Assembly (NCBI GenBank): GCA_902826095.1 | Contig: CADEDN010000015.1 | Coordinates: 16,004 to 80,003, forward strand | DNA length: 64,000 bases | Source: an uncultured Alphaproteobacteria bacterium | Lineage (GTDB): Bacteria; Pseudomonadota; Alphaproteobacteria; Caulobacterales; Parvularculaceae | Reading direction: 5' to 3' | Shown: in pieces, positions 49,314 to 60,100 of the stretch | Numbering within the stretch: position 1 is the first letter of the stretch | Layout: each line of letters opens with the position of its first letter | Notes under the pieces: generated by a model | Database searches by the model: none | Told to the model about the DNA's origin: nothing | The model's input: only the letters and a program-made list of their open reading frames with translations | Made by a program: the position numbers and the translations under genes

Positions 49314-50122
49314 ACTATCGCGCCCATTAACGCGATGAGCGCGGCGCGGTCGCGCTCGAAAATCTCAGTGAGCGCTGCGGTTTGCGCAGCCGAAAGTTCC
49401 GGCCGTTCGCGCATTTGCAAATTCGCCTTCACGCGGTCGCGAAAAGTTTGCGGCACGAGATTGCGGCGGAGGAAAGTCGCGACCGGGTTGTCGACGAGAA
49501 TCGAATAACCCGGAAATCTCCGGATGCGTTCGGCCGAGACGTTCTGCGCTTCAAGATCGCCTTGCCACGTGACATCGCCCCTGGCGCCAAGGAAGGCCGC
49601 GATGCGCTTCAATTCGGCGTCGGGGTTTGCGGTCATCTCCTCGAAGACAACGGGAAGAATGCGCTCCTTGCCGAACCGCGTGACCCACGGCTCAAGCTGA
49701 TAGGCGTAACGGCTGTAAGCGACGAGCTCTGGATGTTTGTCGATCGCCTCGTCGATCGGGCAAGTGATGATCCCTTGCGACCACTCGTGGATGTAATGCG
49801 AGACGAGGCGGTCGACCGGATCGCGCATCACATAGACGAATTTCGCGTCCGGGATCAGCGCCGCGAGCCGCTCGATCGTCTTCGGATAGGTCGGCAGCTT
49901 CGTGTAATGCGTTGATGATTCGCCTTTGATTACGCCCGCCGACGCATCCTTGAACAGCGATCGATACCAGCCTTCGCCCTTCGCGTAGATGTCATCGTTT
50001 GAAAAGAAGTTCGGCTCTTTGGGCTCACTCATGAAGAATTGCTTCTGTGCGGCGAGCTGCGCATGCAGGGTCGAGGTGCCGCATTTCATCGCGCCGACGA
50101 TGACGAAATCGGGGAGGGTCAT
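49310..50122 (-). CDS. Sulfotransferase domain protein
   Basis: A 270-residue PAPS-dependent sulfotransferase. The 5'-phosphosulfate loop is DFVIVGAMKCGTSTLHAQL at the N-terminus. The 3'-phosphate site is FVYVMRDPVDRLVSHYIHEW. The central GVIKGESSTHYTKLPTYP is typical of NDST-like/heparan-type bacterial members. It probably sulfates a saccharide or secondary metabolite; the substrate is unknown. The start at 50122 is chosen because the longer frame reads through palindromic repeats. Confidence 0.87.
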   Translation of the reverse strand: MTLPDFVIVGAMKCGTSTLHAQLAAQKQFFMSEPKEPNFFSNDDIYAKGEGWYRSLFKDASAGVIKGESSTHYTKLPTYPKTIERLAALIPDAKFVYVMRDPVDRLVSHYIHEWSQGIITCPIDEAIDKHPELVAYSRYAYQLEPWVTRFGKERILPVVFEEMTANPDAELKRIAAFLGARGDVTWQGDLEAQNVSAERIRRFPGYSILVDNPVATFLRRNLVPQTFRDRVKANLQMRERPELSAAQTAALTEIFERDRAALIALMGAIV

Positions 50123-50133
50123 CTGAAAACGCC

Positions 50134-50248
50134 TTCCCCCCTCTGAAGCTTGCCGGAGAGGGGCCGGGGGTGAGGGGTCGTGCACGGAGAGATCGGCGCG
50201 TCTTGACGCCCCCTCACCCTGCCCGCTCCCGCAAGCGGGAGAGGGTTC
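50134..50248. repeat. Palindromic CTCCCGCAAGCGGGAGAGG-type repeats
   Basis: Two palindromic units point toward each other. One is CCCCTCTGAAGCTTGCCGG followed by AGAGGGGCCGGGGGTGAGGGG. The other is CCCCCTCACCCTGCCC followed by CTCCCGCAAGCGGGAG and AGGG. Sequences with CTCCCGC-AA-GCGGGAG and GTGAGGG edges are common intergenic repeats in alphaproteobacteria. They separate the sulfotransferase from the GT2 gene. Confidence 0.82.
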
Positions 50249-50297
50249 ACGCGCCTCGCGCGCAATGGAATGACGACAGTTGGTTGTGAGAAAACCG

Positions 50298-51350
50298 TCA
50301 CCGCGGCGCTCTCCGGTCTCCGAGCGGCGCAAGCCAGTTCGTCCATTGATCCTTGCCCTGATTTTCGCAAAGCGCCGGCGCCGGTTTGCCGAACAGCGAC
50401 CGCGCCCTCGCGACCCCGCGCCCCGCGAGCCACATCAGATTGGCCGCGTAAAGCCCGAATGGCCCATAGGCCTTGCGGAAATAGCGCGTGCGCGCCGCGT
50501 AATAATAGCCGGGCGGGCGCTTTCTCGCTTTCATCGAGGATTTGACCGGCGACGAGCCGCCGCGCAGATGAACGACGCGCGCGGCGGGCTCATAAACAAC
50601 ACGCCAGCCCATTTTCTTCAGCGAGCGGCAATAATCGGCGTCCTCGAAATACATGAAATAGCCGTCATCCATGCGCCCGACATCGTCAAGCGCTTCGCGT
50701 TTCAGGAGCACGCAGGCGAAACTCGCCCAGTCGCAGGCGATCGGCGCGTCGGAAACCGGCATCGGAACGACAGCGAAGGAAAAAAGCCTGTCGAGCGGCG
50801 CGGTCTCGGCGGCGCTCAAGAACTCCGAAAGCGGCGAGTGGAATCGGAAACAGGAAATCTGCGGCGTCCCGTCGACGTCCTCAAGGCGCGGCGCGAGGAT
50901 CCCCGCGTCCGTCTCGCGCGCCGAGGCGTCAAGGAGCGATTTGAGAGCGCCTGACCGCGCCAGCGTGTCGGAGTTCAACAGGAGAATATGCGCCGCGTCG
51001 AAGGCGTTGATTCCGATGTTGTTGCCGCCGGAAAAGCCTTCATTCGAGGGCGAACGGATGAGGAAAACGCGCGACTTCCAGAGCTCGCCCGTCAGCAGCC
51101 ATTCGGCAATTTCTTCCGCCGAGCCGTCATTGGAGAAATTGTCGACGATCGCCGCGCGGGCGTCATTGGCCTCCAGCTGCGGCCCCAGCGACGCGAGGCA
51201 GTTCTTCACAAGCGCCGCCGTCCGGAAATTGATGACGACAATCCCGAGCGCGCATTTGACGCGCGAACCGAAATCTCCGGCGCCGCGATTGTCGTCCATG
51301 GCGGATGATGAGCGCGCGTTCGCCGGCTTCTGGCAAGCGTCAGCCGTCAT
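50298..51350 (-). CDS. Glycosyltransferase family 2 protein
   Basis: A 350-residue GT-A glycosyltransferase, rhamnosyltransferase-like. It has LGIVVINFRTAALVKNCLASL, VDNFSNDGSAEEI, SNEGFSGGNNIGI, the DxD-like LLLNSDTLARSGAL, and FMYFEDADYCRSLKKMGWRV. The C-terminus has helices suggesting membrane association (PFGLYAANLMWLAGRGVARA). It probably acts on cell-surface polysaccharide. The 51350 start is three bases from the ttcA stop; an in-frame ATG at 51299 is an alternative. Neither has a clear ribosome binding site. Confidence 0.87.
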   Translation of the reverse strand: MTADACQKPANARSSSAMDDNRGAGDFGSRVKCALGIVVINFRTAALVKNCLASLGPQLEANDARAAIVDNFSNDGSAEEIAEWLLTGELWKSRVFLIRSPSNEGFSGGNNIGINAFDAAHILLLNSDTLARSGALKSLLDASARETDAGILAPRLEDVDGTPQISCFRFHSPLSEFLSAAETAPLDRLFSFAVVPMPVSDAPIACDWASFACVLLKREALDDVGRMDDGYFMYFEDADYCRSLKKMGWRVVYEPAARVVHLRGGSSPVKSSMKARKRPPGYYYAARTRYFRKAYGPFGLYAANLMWLAGRGVARARSLFGKPAPALCENQGKDQWTNWLAPLGDRRAPR

Positions 51351-51353
51351 AGG

Positions 51354-52223
51354 TCAGCGCAAGGCCGGCTTCGACGAAAGACCGGCGAAATCCATCAGCG
51401 CCGGATCGGCAAGCTGCGATTTCTTCACGTTCTGCAAGGCCCGCCACATCGTCGCGCGCCGCCCCGGATATTTCGCCTCCCATTCGTCGAGCATCTTCTT
51501 CATCGCGGCGCGCTGCAGGCCTTCCTGCGAGCCGCAAAGGTCGCAAGGGATGATCGGAAATCTCAGCGCCTCGGCGAATTTGGCGAGATCGTCTTCCGCG
51601 CAATGAATGAGCGGCCTCAGGACCAGAAGGTCGCCCTCCTCATTCAAAAGCTTCGGCGGCATCGCGCCGATGGCTCCGCCATGGAAGAGATTGAGCAGGA
51701 ATGTCTCCAGCGCGTCGTCGCGATGGTGGCCGAGCACGATCGCGGAGCACCCTTCCTCGCGCGCAACGCGATAAAGATGCCCGCGCCTGAGGCGCGAGCA
51801 GAGCGAACAGTAAGTCTTCCCTTCCGGAATTTTTTCGGTGACGATCGAATAGGTGTCTTTCGTCTCGATACGGAAGGGAACGCCGAGGCGGGAGAGAAAT
51901 TCCGGCAGCACATGCTTTGGAAAGCCCGGCTGTCCCTGATCGAGATTGCAGGCGAGAAGATCGACGCCGAGCGCGCCTTGCCATTGGAGATCAAGGAGCG
52001 CGGCGAGCAGCGAATAGCTGTCCTTGCCGCCCGACAGACAGACAAGCCAGCGCGGCCGGCCTTCGCCGATCATCGCATAGGCGCTGATCGCTTCCTGCGT
52101 CTGGCGGAGAAGCCGTTTCCTCAGCTTGCGGAATGAAACGCCGGCCGGCGCCGCGGCGTAGAGCGCCGTGACGGCGCCCTCATTCCTGTCCGGCTGAAAT
52201 GAGCCGTCCGCCACGCTTTTCAT
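51354..52223 (-). CDS. ttcA: tRNA 2-thiocytidine biosynthesis protein TtcA
   Basis: A 289-residue PP-loop ATP pyrophosphatase that makes s2C32 in tRNAs. The PP-loop is SGGKDS at 64-69. The Fe-S/persulfide cysteines are in [12 protein letters not shown] (C139, C142) and [32 protein letters not shown] is conserved. The start at 52223 overlaps the upstream esterase by 44 bases; an in-frame ATG at 52244 is also possible. Confidence 0.92.
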   Translation of the reverse strand: MKSVADGSFQPDRNEGAVTALYAAAPAGVSFRKLRKRLLRQTQEAISAYAMIGEGRPRWLVCLSGGKDSYSLLAALLDLQWQGALGVDLLACNLDQGQPGFPKHVLPEFLSRLGVPFRIETKDTYSIVTEKIPEGKTYCSLCSRLRRGHLYRVAREEGCSAIVLGHHRDDALETFLLNLFHGGAIGAMPPKLLNEEGDLLVLRPLIHCAEDDLAKFAEALRFPIIPCDLCGSQEGLQRAAMKKMLDEWEAKYPGRRATMWRALQNVKKSQLADPALMDFAGLSSKPALR

Positions 52224-53460
52224 CCTCCGGCGCGAAATGCGCATTCAGAAAATCGAGGAACGCCGGCCAGTCTTCCTTGACGACGCCATGCGTGCCGGGA
52301 CGTATCCAGAAAGCGATCTCCGCCGTCGGGTCGTAGGGTTTTAGCGCCGTTTGATCAAGGCCGCGCGCGCCGTAGAGTTGGTAAACGCCGTCCGCCCCCA
52401 TCGCGGCGCGAAAGGCGCCGTTCGGATCGGACCACACGTCGCGGCGCGCATTGCCGAGCAGCGCCGGACGCGGGGCGATCAGCGCAAGGAGCATATGCTG
52501 GTCGTACCCATTGAGATTGTCCTCGCGATAGGCGCGCGCGAACCAGTGCGGATAGGATTTCGCAATCCCCGCAATGCTCTCGCCCTTCTTGTCGCGATTG
52601 AGCGAGGCTCCGCCCGTTCCTGACTGATGCGCGATGACGCCGTCGATGCGCGGGTCGAAGGCCGCGGCGACGAGCGCCGATTTGGCGTAGCGCGAATGAC
52701 CCCAGACGATCATCGCCGTCCGGTCGAGACGCGGGTCTTGTTCAAGAGCGTCGATCATGCGCGAAAACGCCCAGCCCCAGGCGCCGATGGCGCCCCAGCG
52801 GGTTTCATCGTCGGCGTGGCCCGCGGACAGACGCTTCAGCTCGGCGATCCCTTCTTCCCGACTGTCCGGAAGGAATTCGTTCGGAAAGACCGTCGCGATC
52901 GCATAGCCTGCGTCGAGAATCGTCTCGATCGGCGGCGAGCAGATGTAGCGGCCGAACACATAGGTCTCGATCCCGCCGCGCTTTTTGAGCGGTCTTGGCG
53001 CGCCAGTCACGGCTTCGTCGGGAATGGTGCTCCAGCGCGGACAGAAGGTCTGCATCAGGATGACCGGAAACGGCCCCTCGCCCTTCGGGCTGACGACGTC
53101 CATGATGAAGCCCGCCTCGCCGTCTTCCGATTTCGTTTCGACTTCGACGCCGCCGAACGCAGCCGATGCGCCGATGCGGTATTCCTCGACGAGGCCTCTG
53201 CCGCCGAAGGCCTCGCCATTCAGCGTTTTCCGATCGATGACGCGGCTCGATGTTTTCTCCGGCATCGCGCCATATTCAAATCGTTGCAGCGCGCGCCGCG
53301 CGGCCGGCGCGCCTTCCCGCTCCCAGTCGGTGACGCTTTGATAGTCGAGCGCAGGCGCAGCCGCGACGCCGTCAGGCCTCAAGTCGGTCCAGGCGATTGT
53401 CGCCTCGACACAGCCGGAAATAGCGAGCATGGCGGCGATCAAAGCGAGCGGGCGACTCAT
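52180..53460 (-). CDS. CE15-like (glucuronoyl esterase-type) lipoprotein
   Basis: A 426-residue lipoprotein (signal [16 protein letters not shown]). The alpha/beta-hydrolase domain has the CE15 nucleophile motif [21 protein letters not shown], then [15 protein letters not shown] conserved [20 protein letters not shown] precedes it, and the catalytic His is probably in [14 protein letters not shown]15 enzymes cleave esters between lignin and glucuronoxylan; marine bacterial relatives have broader esterase activity. The stop overlaps ttcA, and the ATG overlaps the trmB stop by one base (TAATG). Confidence 0.82.
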   Translation of the reverse strand: MSRPLALIAAMLAISGCVEATIAWTDLRPDGVAAAPALDYQSVTDWEREGAPAARRALQRFEYGAMPEKTSSRVIDRKTLNGEAFGGRGLVEEYRIGASAAFGGVEVETKSEDGEAGFIMDVVSPKGEGPFPVILMQTFCPRWSTIPDEAVTGAPRPLKKRGGIETYVFGRYICSPPIETILDAGYAIATVFPNEFLPDSREEGIAELKRLSAGHADDETRWGAIGAWGWAFSRMIDALEQDPRLDRTAMIVWGHSRYAKSALVAAAFDPRIDGVIAHQSGTGGASLNRDKKGESIAGIAKSYPHWFARAYREDNLNGYDQHMLLALIAPRPALLGNARRDVWSDPNGAFRAAMGADGVYQLYGARGLDQTALKPYDPTAEIAFWIRPGTHGVVKEDWPAFLDFLNAHFAPEDEKRGGRLISAGQE

Positions 53461-54149
53461 TATTGTCTCCGAAACTCCAGATAGGCCGGCGGGCGGCCTT
53501 CCTTCATAGCCTTCGCTTCATAGCGCGTCTGCGGCCAGTCGTCAGGGCGAACGCGCCAGTCGGCGGCCCGCTCCGCGGTCCAATCGAATTGCGGCGCCTG
53601 CTGCGCATGCATCAAGGTCCAGCGCACATAGTCCGGAATATCGGAAGCGACGCGCAAGGCGCCGCCCGGCGTCAACAGACGCGCGGCTTGCGAAAAGAAC
53701 CAGGGCGAGATCATCCGCCGCTTGTAGTGCCTTTTTTTAGGCCAGGGGTCGGGGTGAAGGACAAATATGCGTGAGAAGCGCGCCGAGGGCAGCGCCTCAG
53801 TCAGCGGGCGCGCGTCGCCATGGCGGACGCGGACATTGGAGAGCCCCTCTTTTTCGATGAGCTGGAGGAGTTTGGCGACGCCGTTGAGGAACGGTTCGGC
53901 GCCGATATAGCCGGTCTTGGGGTTCCGCGCCGCCTGCCAGGCGAGGTGCTCGCCGCCACCGAACCCGACTTCGAGCGCGAATTTCTCCGTGCCCGGAAAA
54001 AGCGCGTCGAGGTCGACCGGCCCTTTCTCAGGGTCCGGCATGGCGACGCGCGGCAGCAGCCCCGCCATCAGCCGCTGATGGTTTGAGCGAAGCGCATGGC
54101 CTTTCGAGCGGCCGTAGAGCTGCGGAATGTAGGCGTCAGGCGTCATCAT
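53460..54149 (-). CDS. trmB: tRNA (guanosine(46)-N7)-methyltransferase
   Basis: A 229-residue TrmB, which adds m7G46 to the tRNA variable loop. The SAM site is FALEVGFGGGEHLAWQA, with GYIGAEPFLNGV and VRHGDARPL. The catalytic region FVLHPDPWPKKRHYKRRM is invariant in the family. The stop overlaps the esterase start by one base, making an operon trmB-esterase-ttcA-GT2. Confidence 0.96.
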   Translation of the reverse strand: MMTPDAYIPQLYGRSKGHALRSNHQRLMAGLLPRVAMPDPEKGPVDLDALFPGTEKFALEVGFGGGEHLAWQAARNPKTGYIGAEPFLNGVAKLLQLIEKEGLSNVRVRHGDARPLTEALPSARFSRIFVLHPDPWPKKRHYKRRMISPWFFSQAARLLTPGGALRVASDIPDYVRWTLMHAQQAPQFDWTAERAADWRVRPDDWPQTRYEAKAMKEGRPPAYLEFRRQ

Positions 54150-54210
54150 TGTTCAGCGGTCCGCTCGCCATTCCCCCCAAACGACGACAGGATATTCTCG
54201 CGCATCGGCC

Positions 54211-55917
54211 CTATCTCGCCGCAGCGCCGGGGGCATTGGAATCAAGGCGCACAGGCTCGCTCGTCATCTCCTTGGCGATCAGGCCAAAGGGAATGACGCC
54301 CGAGGCGCTCAGCGTCTTGAAAAATTCCGGAAGGCTGAACGCTTCGCCCTTCTGCTCCCGGTCGAAGGCGTATTCGCTGATCAGCCGATCGAGTTCGAGT
54401 TTGCCGGTGATGTAGCTCGTCCCGTAGCCGGGCTGGCGCAGATAGAGAAGCTGCTCGAAGCCGACGAGATCGCTTTTGGGATCGGACCAGCCGCGCGGAG
54501 TCCAGCGCGCGTGAAACTCGCCCGCTTCGTCAAGCGTCATCTCGTTCGACTGCACATAGAGCGAGGCGAGGCCCCGCGCCGCACGATTGGCCAGCATGAT
54601 CCAGACGATCTCACGCCCGCGCGGATTGTCGTCATAGAGCCCTGCGTGCATGAACAGCTCCTCGACCGCCGTCGCCATGCCTTCGGACCGCCCGTCATAA
54701 AGATCGTAGAGCGGCGTCGCGGCGCGGATCGGGCTTTTCACCTTCTCGTGCTTTCGCGCCGCAAGCTCGACCCAGTGATAGAAGTGCGAATAGAGCGGCG
54801 AGGGATCAAGCGCGGCGCCGATGCTGAAGAAATTGCGGTCCGCGGGCGGCGTGAAGGCGCCGATCTCGTTCTTCAAGGCGTCGCGGAAATAGGGTCTATC
54901 GTCGACAAGGCCGCCCTCGATCAGGAAATCGGTGAGCGCCTGCATCTTGCCGCGCGCCATTTCCATATAGGCGGCCTCCTCATCATAAAAGGGGAGCGGC
55001 GGCAGGTCGCGATTGCGGAATTCCTCGACCGCGAGCGCCGCGCGCGAGCGCTCAAGTTCGCGGCGCAGGTGAGCGACCTGTTCGTCCCAGCCGTAAGGCA
55101 TGAGCCGGACGTTCTTCATGTACCAGTCGTAATTCTCCTTGCCGACGCCGGAAGCGCCCGTCCGCGACGGCGCTTCCGCCTTCAGCCATTCGCGAAAGGC
55201 GGCCGTCGCCGCTTGCGCGGCGTCGACAGCGGCGCGAAGGTCGGGGCCGGCGCCGTCAAGCGATCCCTTCACTGTTCCCTCGAGCGTTCGCATCTCGAGC
55301 GTTCCGGCCTCCAGCGCGTCGAGCGCCTCCGCCTGCCAGCGAAAGGCGCGGTCGCCATAGGCGAAGAGGTCGCGGGCGTTTGAGTCTTTCAGATTGACCT
55401 TCGCCTGATCGAGGAGTTCCGGGACAGCGCCAAGGAGACAGGTCAGCGCCTTTTGATCCTTTTTGGACAACGGGTATTCATACGTATAAAGATCGATCGC
55501 CGGATGGGCGTTCGGCCCTTCATGTTCCGGAACGTCGCTCTCCTCGGCGAAGACGGTCGCGTAATAGGAGGGGTCGCGCGCGAAGGGTTTGAGGACCCGC
55601 AGGTCGAAATCCAAGCCGTTCATCTCAGCGGCGACGAGCGCGCGGTCGACGCGGCGCGCGTCGGGCCAGGTCTTCGGATCGATCGCCGCCAGTCTCTTTT
55701 GAAAAACCTTTAGGCCCTCGGCCTTCGCCGCCATCGCCGCCGCGCTGTAATCTGGAACGCAGGCCTCGACGACGGGCGGCTGGAACGCGCGCCACTGCTT
55801 CCAGAGTTTGACAAGGTCGGTGTGGCCGCCGGCGGCGGACGCGGGCTGAAGGGCCGTCGCAAGCGCCGCCGCCGCGGCGATCAGGAGGCGCCGCGCGCCC
55901 GGGATTGCGGTCATCAT
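54211..55917 (-). CDS. Secreted DUF885-like protein lacking the metal motif
   Basis: A 568-residue protein with a signal peptide (LLIAAAAALATALQPASAAGG). The layout resembles DUF885: a helical N-terminal half (AKAEGLKVFQKRLAAIDPKTW), then SYYATVFAEESD, and a C-terminal half with YDGRSEGMATAVEELFMHAGLYDD and YLRQPGYGTSYITGKLELDRLI. The HExxxGH metal motif seen in the paralogue at 32323 is not found. The SEGMATAVEE segment aligns with the third-ligand region. It may be a divergent or inactive member. It lies between dlh and trmB in the same direction. Confidence 0.72.
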   Translation of the reverse strand: MMTAIPGARRLLIAAAAALATALQPASAAGGHTDLVKLWKQWRAFQPPVVEACVPDYSAAAMAAKAEGLKVFQKRLAAIDPKTWPDARRVDRALVAAEMNGLDFDLRVLKPFARDPSYYATVFAEESDVPEHEGPNAHPAIDLYTYEYPLSKKDQKALTCLLGAVPELLDQAKVNLKDSNARDLFAYGDRAFRWQAEALDALEAGTLEMRTLEGTVKGSLDGAGPDLRAAVDAAQAATAAFREWLKAEAPSRTGASGVGKENYDWYMKNVRLMPYGWDEQVAHLRRELERSRAALAVEEFRNRDLPPLPFYDEEAAYMEMARGKMQALTDFLIEGGLVDDRPYFRDALKNEIGAFTPPADRNFFSIGAALDPSPLYSHFYHWVELAARKHEKVKSPIRAATPLYDLYDGRSEGMATAVEELFMHAGLYDDNPRGREIVWIMLANRAARGLASLYVQSNEMTLDEAGEFHARWTPRGWSDPKSDLVGFEQLLYLRQPGYGTSYITGKLELDRLISEYAFDREQKGEAFSLPEFFKTLSASGVIPFGLIAKEMTSEPVRLDSNAPGAAAR

Positions 55918-55931
55918 GGTGTCGTCCTCAT

Positions 55932-56879
55932 CTAGAATTTCAGGGTTTCTTTCAAGAATGCGACCGTCCGCCCCCAGGCGAGATCGGCCGCTTCGCGGTT
56001 ATAGCGCGCTTCATTCGTGTCGTTGTTAAAGGCGTGCTGCGCGCTGTCATACATGAAGAGCTGATAATCGACGGCGGCGGCCTTCAGCGCCGCCTCATAG
56101 GCCGGAACGCCTTCATTGATGCGGGCGTCGTCGCCGGCGTAATGCAGCATCATCCGGGCGCGGATCGTCATCGCCTCCGCCGCCGACGGGCTTCGGCCGT
56201 AATAGCAAACGCCGGCGGAAAGCGCGTCTGACGCCGCCGCAAGGCGATTGACCATGCCGCCGCCCCAGCAAAAGCCGATCGCGCCGACCTTGCGCTGATG
56301 GGTCTTCAGGAGCGCCAGATGTTCGGCGATTTCGGCCAGCTTCGCGACGGTCTTGTCGCCGTCGAGCTTGGCCGTCATCTCCCGCGCCTTGTCCTCGTCT
56401 TCCGGCGTGCCGCCATAGGGCGAGAGCATGTCGACGGCGAAGGCGTGAAAGCCTTCGAGCGCGATCCGCCGCGCAATATCCTTGATATGCGGATTTAGTC
56501 CGCGATTTTCGTGAATGACGATCACCGCCGGCGCAATTGATCTGTCTTTCGGCCGCGCATGATAGGCGGTCACAAAGGGAAGATGCTTCGTCGGAACGAT
56601 TCCGGCGTTCGGCGCGCCGCCCGCGACGATTTCCTCCGGCTCGATCATGTCGATCGCCTTGACGTCAAAGCGCGCTGTCGTGACGACGAGGCGCTTGTCG
56701 TTCTCCTCTGTTATCGCCGCCTTCGCATAGTCATTGGCGAGCAAAGGGAGCAGCGCGCTCGCCGCCGCCGCGCCCCCGGCGATTTCGCCGAGCTTGCGCA
56801 AAAACGCGCGCCGGCCGATCGCGCCATGCGTGTACGCGTCATAAAGGTCGATGATCGGCTGGGGGATTTTGGCGGTCAT
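55932..56879 (-). CDS. Dienelactone hydrolase family protein (exported)
   Basis: A 315-residue alpha/beta hydrolase. An N-terminal RRAFLRKLGEIAGGAAAASALLP segment resembles a Tat signal. The catalytic Cys is in AIGFCWGGGMVNRL, with Glu in VIVIHENRGLNPHI, Asp in HYAGDDARINEG and His in YDSAQHAFNNDTN. Relatives hydrolyse dienelactones in aromatic breakdown, and many act on other esters. The start at 56879 is preferred over 56981. The gene ends 14 bases before the DUF885-like gene begins. Confidence 0.87.
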   Translation of the reverse strand: MTAKIPQPIIDLYDAYTHGAIGRRAFLRKLGEIAGGAAAASALLPLLANDYAKAAITEENDKRLVVTTARFDVKAIDMIEPEEIVAGGAPNAGIVPTKHLPFVTAYHARPKDRSIAPAVIVIHENRGLNPHIKDIARRIALEGFHAFAVDMLSPYGGTPEDEDKAREMTAKLDGDKTVAKLAEIAEHLALLKTHQRKVGAIGFCWGGGMVNRLAAASDALSAGVCYYGRSPSAAEAMTIRARMMLHYAGDDARINEGVPAYEAALKAAAVDYQLFMYDSAQHAFNNDTNEARYNREAADLAWGRTVAFLKETLKF

Positions 56880-57129
56880 GCGCGTCTCGCGTCCCAAGCT
56901 TCGCCTCATAGTAGAAGCGTCCGGCTTTGCTGCGCCAGCCCCGCAATAGCTGTGGCGATAGAGCAACGCATCTTGACTCAATAATCTGTGAAAGCGCCAG
57001 CGCGCGCTTTCCTGAGAAGGCAGGCTTCAAATCCCAGCGGACGGGTATAGGCTGAGGGCGATTCAAGATGCCCGTACGCCGATCCCACGAAGGCGCGGCG
57101 GCGGGCGGTAGAGGACCAAGAGGGCTCAG

Positions 57130-60100
57130 ATGTCAAAGACCGCCAAGCCGGCCAAAATGGCCGGATATCGCACCATGCTCGCCGCTTCCGCTTCGGCGGT
57201 CGCATTCGCCGTCGCCGGCGCCGCCTTTGCTCAGGAGGACCCGGTCGAGACGATCGCCGAGCCTTCCGCCGAAGACGGCGCTCGGTCAAAGGACGAAATC
57301 ACGGTCACCGGTTCGCGCATCCGCCGCGACGAATTCTCATCGGCCGCGCCGATCCAGGTGATCGACCCTGAACTTGGCGCTTTGCAGGGAACCTTCGACA
57401 CCGGCGCCCTCATTCAATCGTCGTCTGTCGCGGCAGGCTCGGCGCAGATCACCGCGGCGATTTCCTCCGTGTTCGTGACGAACGGGGGCCAGGGGGCGTC
57501 GACGATTTCGCTCCGCGGACTCGGCGCTGAACGAACACTTGTGCTGTTGAACGGAAGGCGCGCGGGGCCCGCGGGCACCAGGGGCGCGGTCAACAATTTC
57601 GACCTCAACGTGCTGCCGCAGTCGATCGTCAGCACGATTGACATCTTGAAGACAGGCGCATCCTCCGTCTACGGATCGGATGCGGTCGCCGGCGTCGTCA
57701 ACATCATTACGGCGCAAGACACTGAAGGCTTCGAACTCGACGGCTTCATCTCGCAGCCGACGAGAGCCGGCGGCGAGGAATATCGCGGCGCTCTCACTTG
57801 GGGCAAGACATTCGATCGCGGGCACTTGTTGATGTCCGCCGACTATTACCGCCGGCAGGAGCTTGCGCGCGGCGACCGGAAATATCTCAACTGCAGCGAG
57901 GAGCGCATCCAGGACGTCAACGGCAATCGCAACGACGTCATCGACCCGCGCACGGGTCAGCCTTCTTGCCGCGATTTCCTGTGGGGACATGTCTGGCTGT
58001 ACGATTACAGTTACATCTACTCCAGCGAGCCGTCGAACACCGTCATCGGCGGCAATCGAACAATCCGGCTGCAGCCGGATTTCGGTCAAAATCTCGGACA
58101 ATACATACCCGGCCTCGCCGCGCCCCTCGATCCCTTCCAGCTTGGCGCGCCGGCCGGCTTCTTTCCTGTCGGGTATGACGCCGCATCGTTCTCCGTCGAG
58201 AATTCGCAGCACCCGTTCACCGCCTTTGACACCGTCGTTCCGAAGACTGAACGATTCACATTTTATGTCGACGGGGCCTACGAATTGACCGAGTCGATTG
58301 AGGCTTTCGGCGAAGTTCTCCTCAACAGACGCGAAACCGAGCAGAATTCTTCGCGGCAATTCTGGCAGTTCGGTTTCACCTCGAACTCGACGCTGCCGGC
58401 GATCTTCTTCGGCGACCCGGCGCTCGGGGACCCATTCGCTCCCGGATTCACCGGCGACTACCTGATAAGCCCTACAACCTATACGGATCATTCCGACACC
58501 AGCCAGCGCGTCGACTACATGCGCTTTCTCGGCGGCCTCAAGGGATCATTCGGCGGCGGGCTCGGCGGCTGGAACTGGAATCTTTACGCGCAGCACAGCC
58601 GCAACAAGGGAAAATACCGCTCCGACCAGATCCTTGATGACGCCGTCGACAGCCAGGATTTCCGCACCGCCTCTTGCGCCGGCTCAAACCTTCCGATCAG
58701 CGGGCGGCCGTGCATCGACATCAACTGGACCGACCCGGCGTTCCTGTCCGGCTTTTTCACGCCGGAACAGCGCGCGTTCCTTTTCGACACTGAGGAAGGC
58801 GAGACCCGTTATCGTCAGACCTATGTCGAAGGCTATGTCGACGGCAAATTGTTCAACCTGCCGGCCGGACCCGTCGGCGCGGTTCTCGGCGGCGTCTGGC
58901 GCAAGGATTTCATCAACGACACGCCAGGCGCGATCACCCTCGCAAATAACGCATGGGGCAACACCGGCGCCGGCGTTACGACCGGTTCAAGCACGACCAA
59001 AGAAATCTACGCCGAGCTCGCCGTGCCGGTCATTCGCGACGCGCCTTTCGTCCAGCGTTTTGAAATCACCGCGTCCGGCCGCTACACCGATGTCAGCACC
59101 GCCGGAGACAAATTCACTTACGGCGTCGGCGGCGAATGGCAGGTCAATGACTGGCTGAAGTTCCGCGGAACCTACGGAACTTCGTTCCGGGCGCCCGCGC
59201 TGTTCGAGTTGTTCCTCGCCGACCAGACGAGTTTCATCGCCCAGCGCGGCATCGACCCCTGCATAAATTGGGGCGTCAATCTGGCGCAAGGCAACATCTC
59301 GCAACGGATCGCCGACAATTGCGCCGCCGGTATTCCGTCGCTCGGCATTCCGGCGATCGGCCCGACCTTCGGCGGCGGCCAGGTCTCGGCGACGGTCATC
59401 TCGCAGGGCGGACTTGGCGAGGTCACGCCGGAAACATCGAGGGCGAAAACCGCGAGCATCGTGCTGACGCCGCATCTTGGCGACTCGACGACGCTGCAGA
59501 TCGCCGTCGACTGGTTCGACATTGAAGTTAACGGAGAAATCGCGCAGTTGGGCGCCGCTAACATCATCTTCGGGTGTTACGATTCCGATTTCTTTCCCAG
59601 CGACCCGCTCTGCACGTTTTTTACGCGCGGGCAGACCGCGGCGCCGCTGTCGATCAATGAAGTCCAGGACAAATTCATCAACGTCAACAGCCAGCGCAAC
59701 CGCGGACTGGACTTCACCGTAAGCCTCGACAAAACGCTGCCGGGCGCGCTCGGCGAGGTCTCATTCCTGATGCAGGCGTCTCGCCAGCTTCACGACACGG
59801 TCGCGCTATTCGCCGGCAATGTCGTGTCGTCGAATGGCGAGGACGGCGAGCCGAAATGGGTCGGCGACGCGTCGCTCACCTGGGCCAAAGACGATTGGAC
59901 GTTCTTCTACGGCCTCGACTTCATCGGCCGCACCTCCGACGTCGACGATTTTCTCGACGCGAACACAAACCTCTGCGACACCGACAATATTCGCGGAACC
60001 TATTGCCTCGATGTCAAGGCCGAGCCCACGCTCTATCACAGCCTCTCCGCCACTCGGCGGTTCAGCGAGGCCGTTCGCGTGACAATCGGCGTCGCCAATC

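Noticed and set aside
49310..51350. Sulfotransferase and GT2 genes as a sulfated-polysaccharide gene cluster
   Set aside because: Only two genes, separated by repeats, with no polymerase, flippase or export gene nearby. The link is too weak to claim a pathway.
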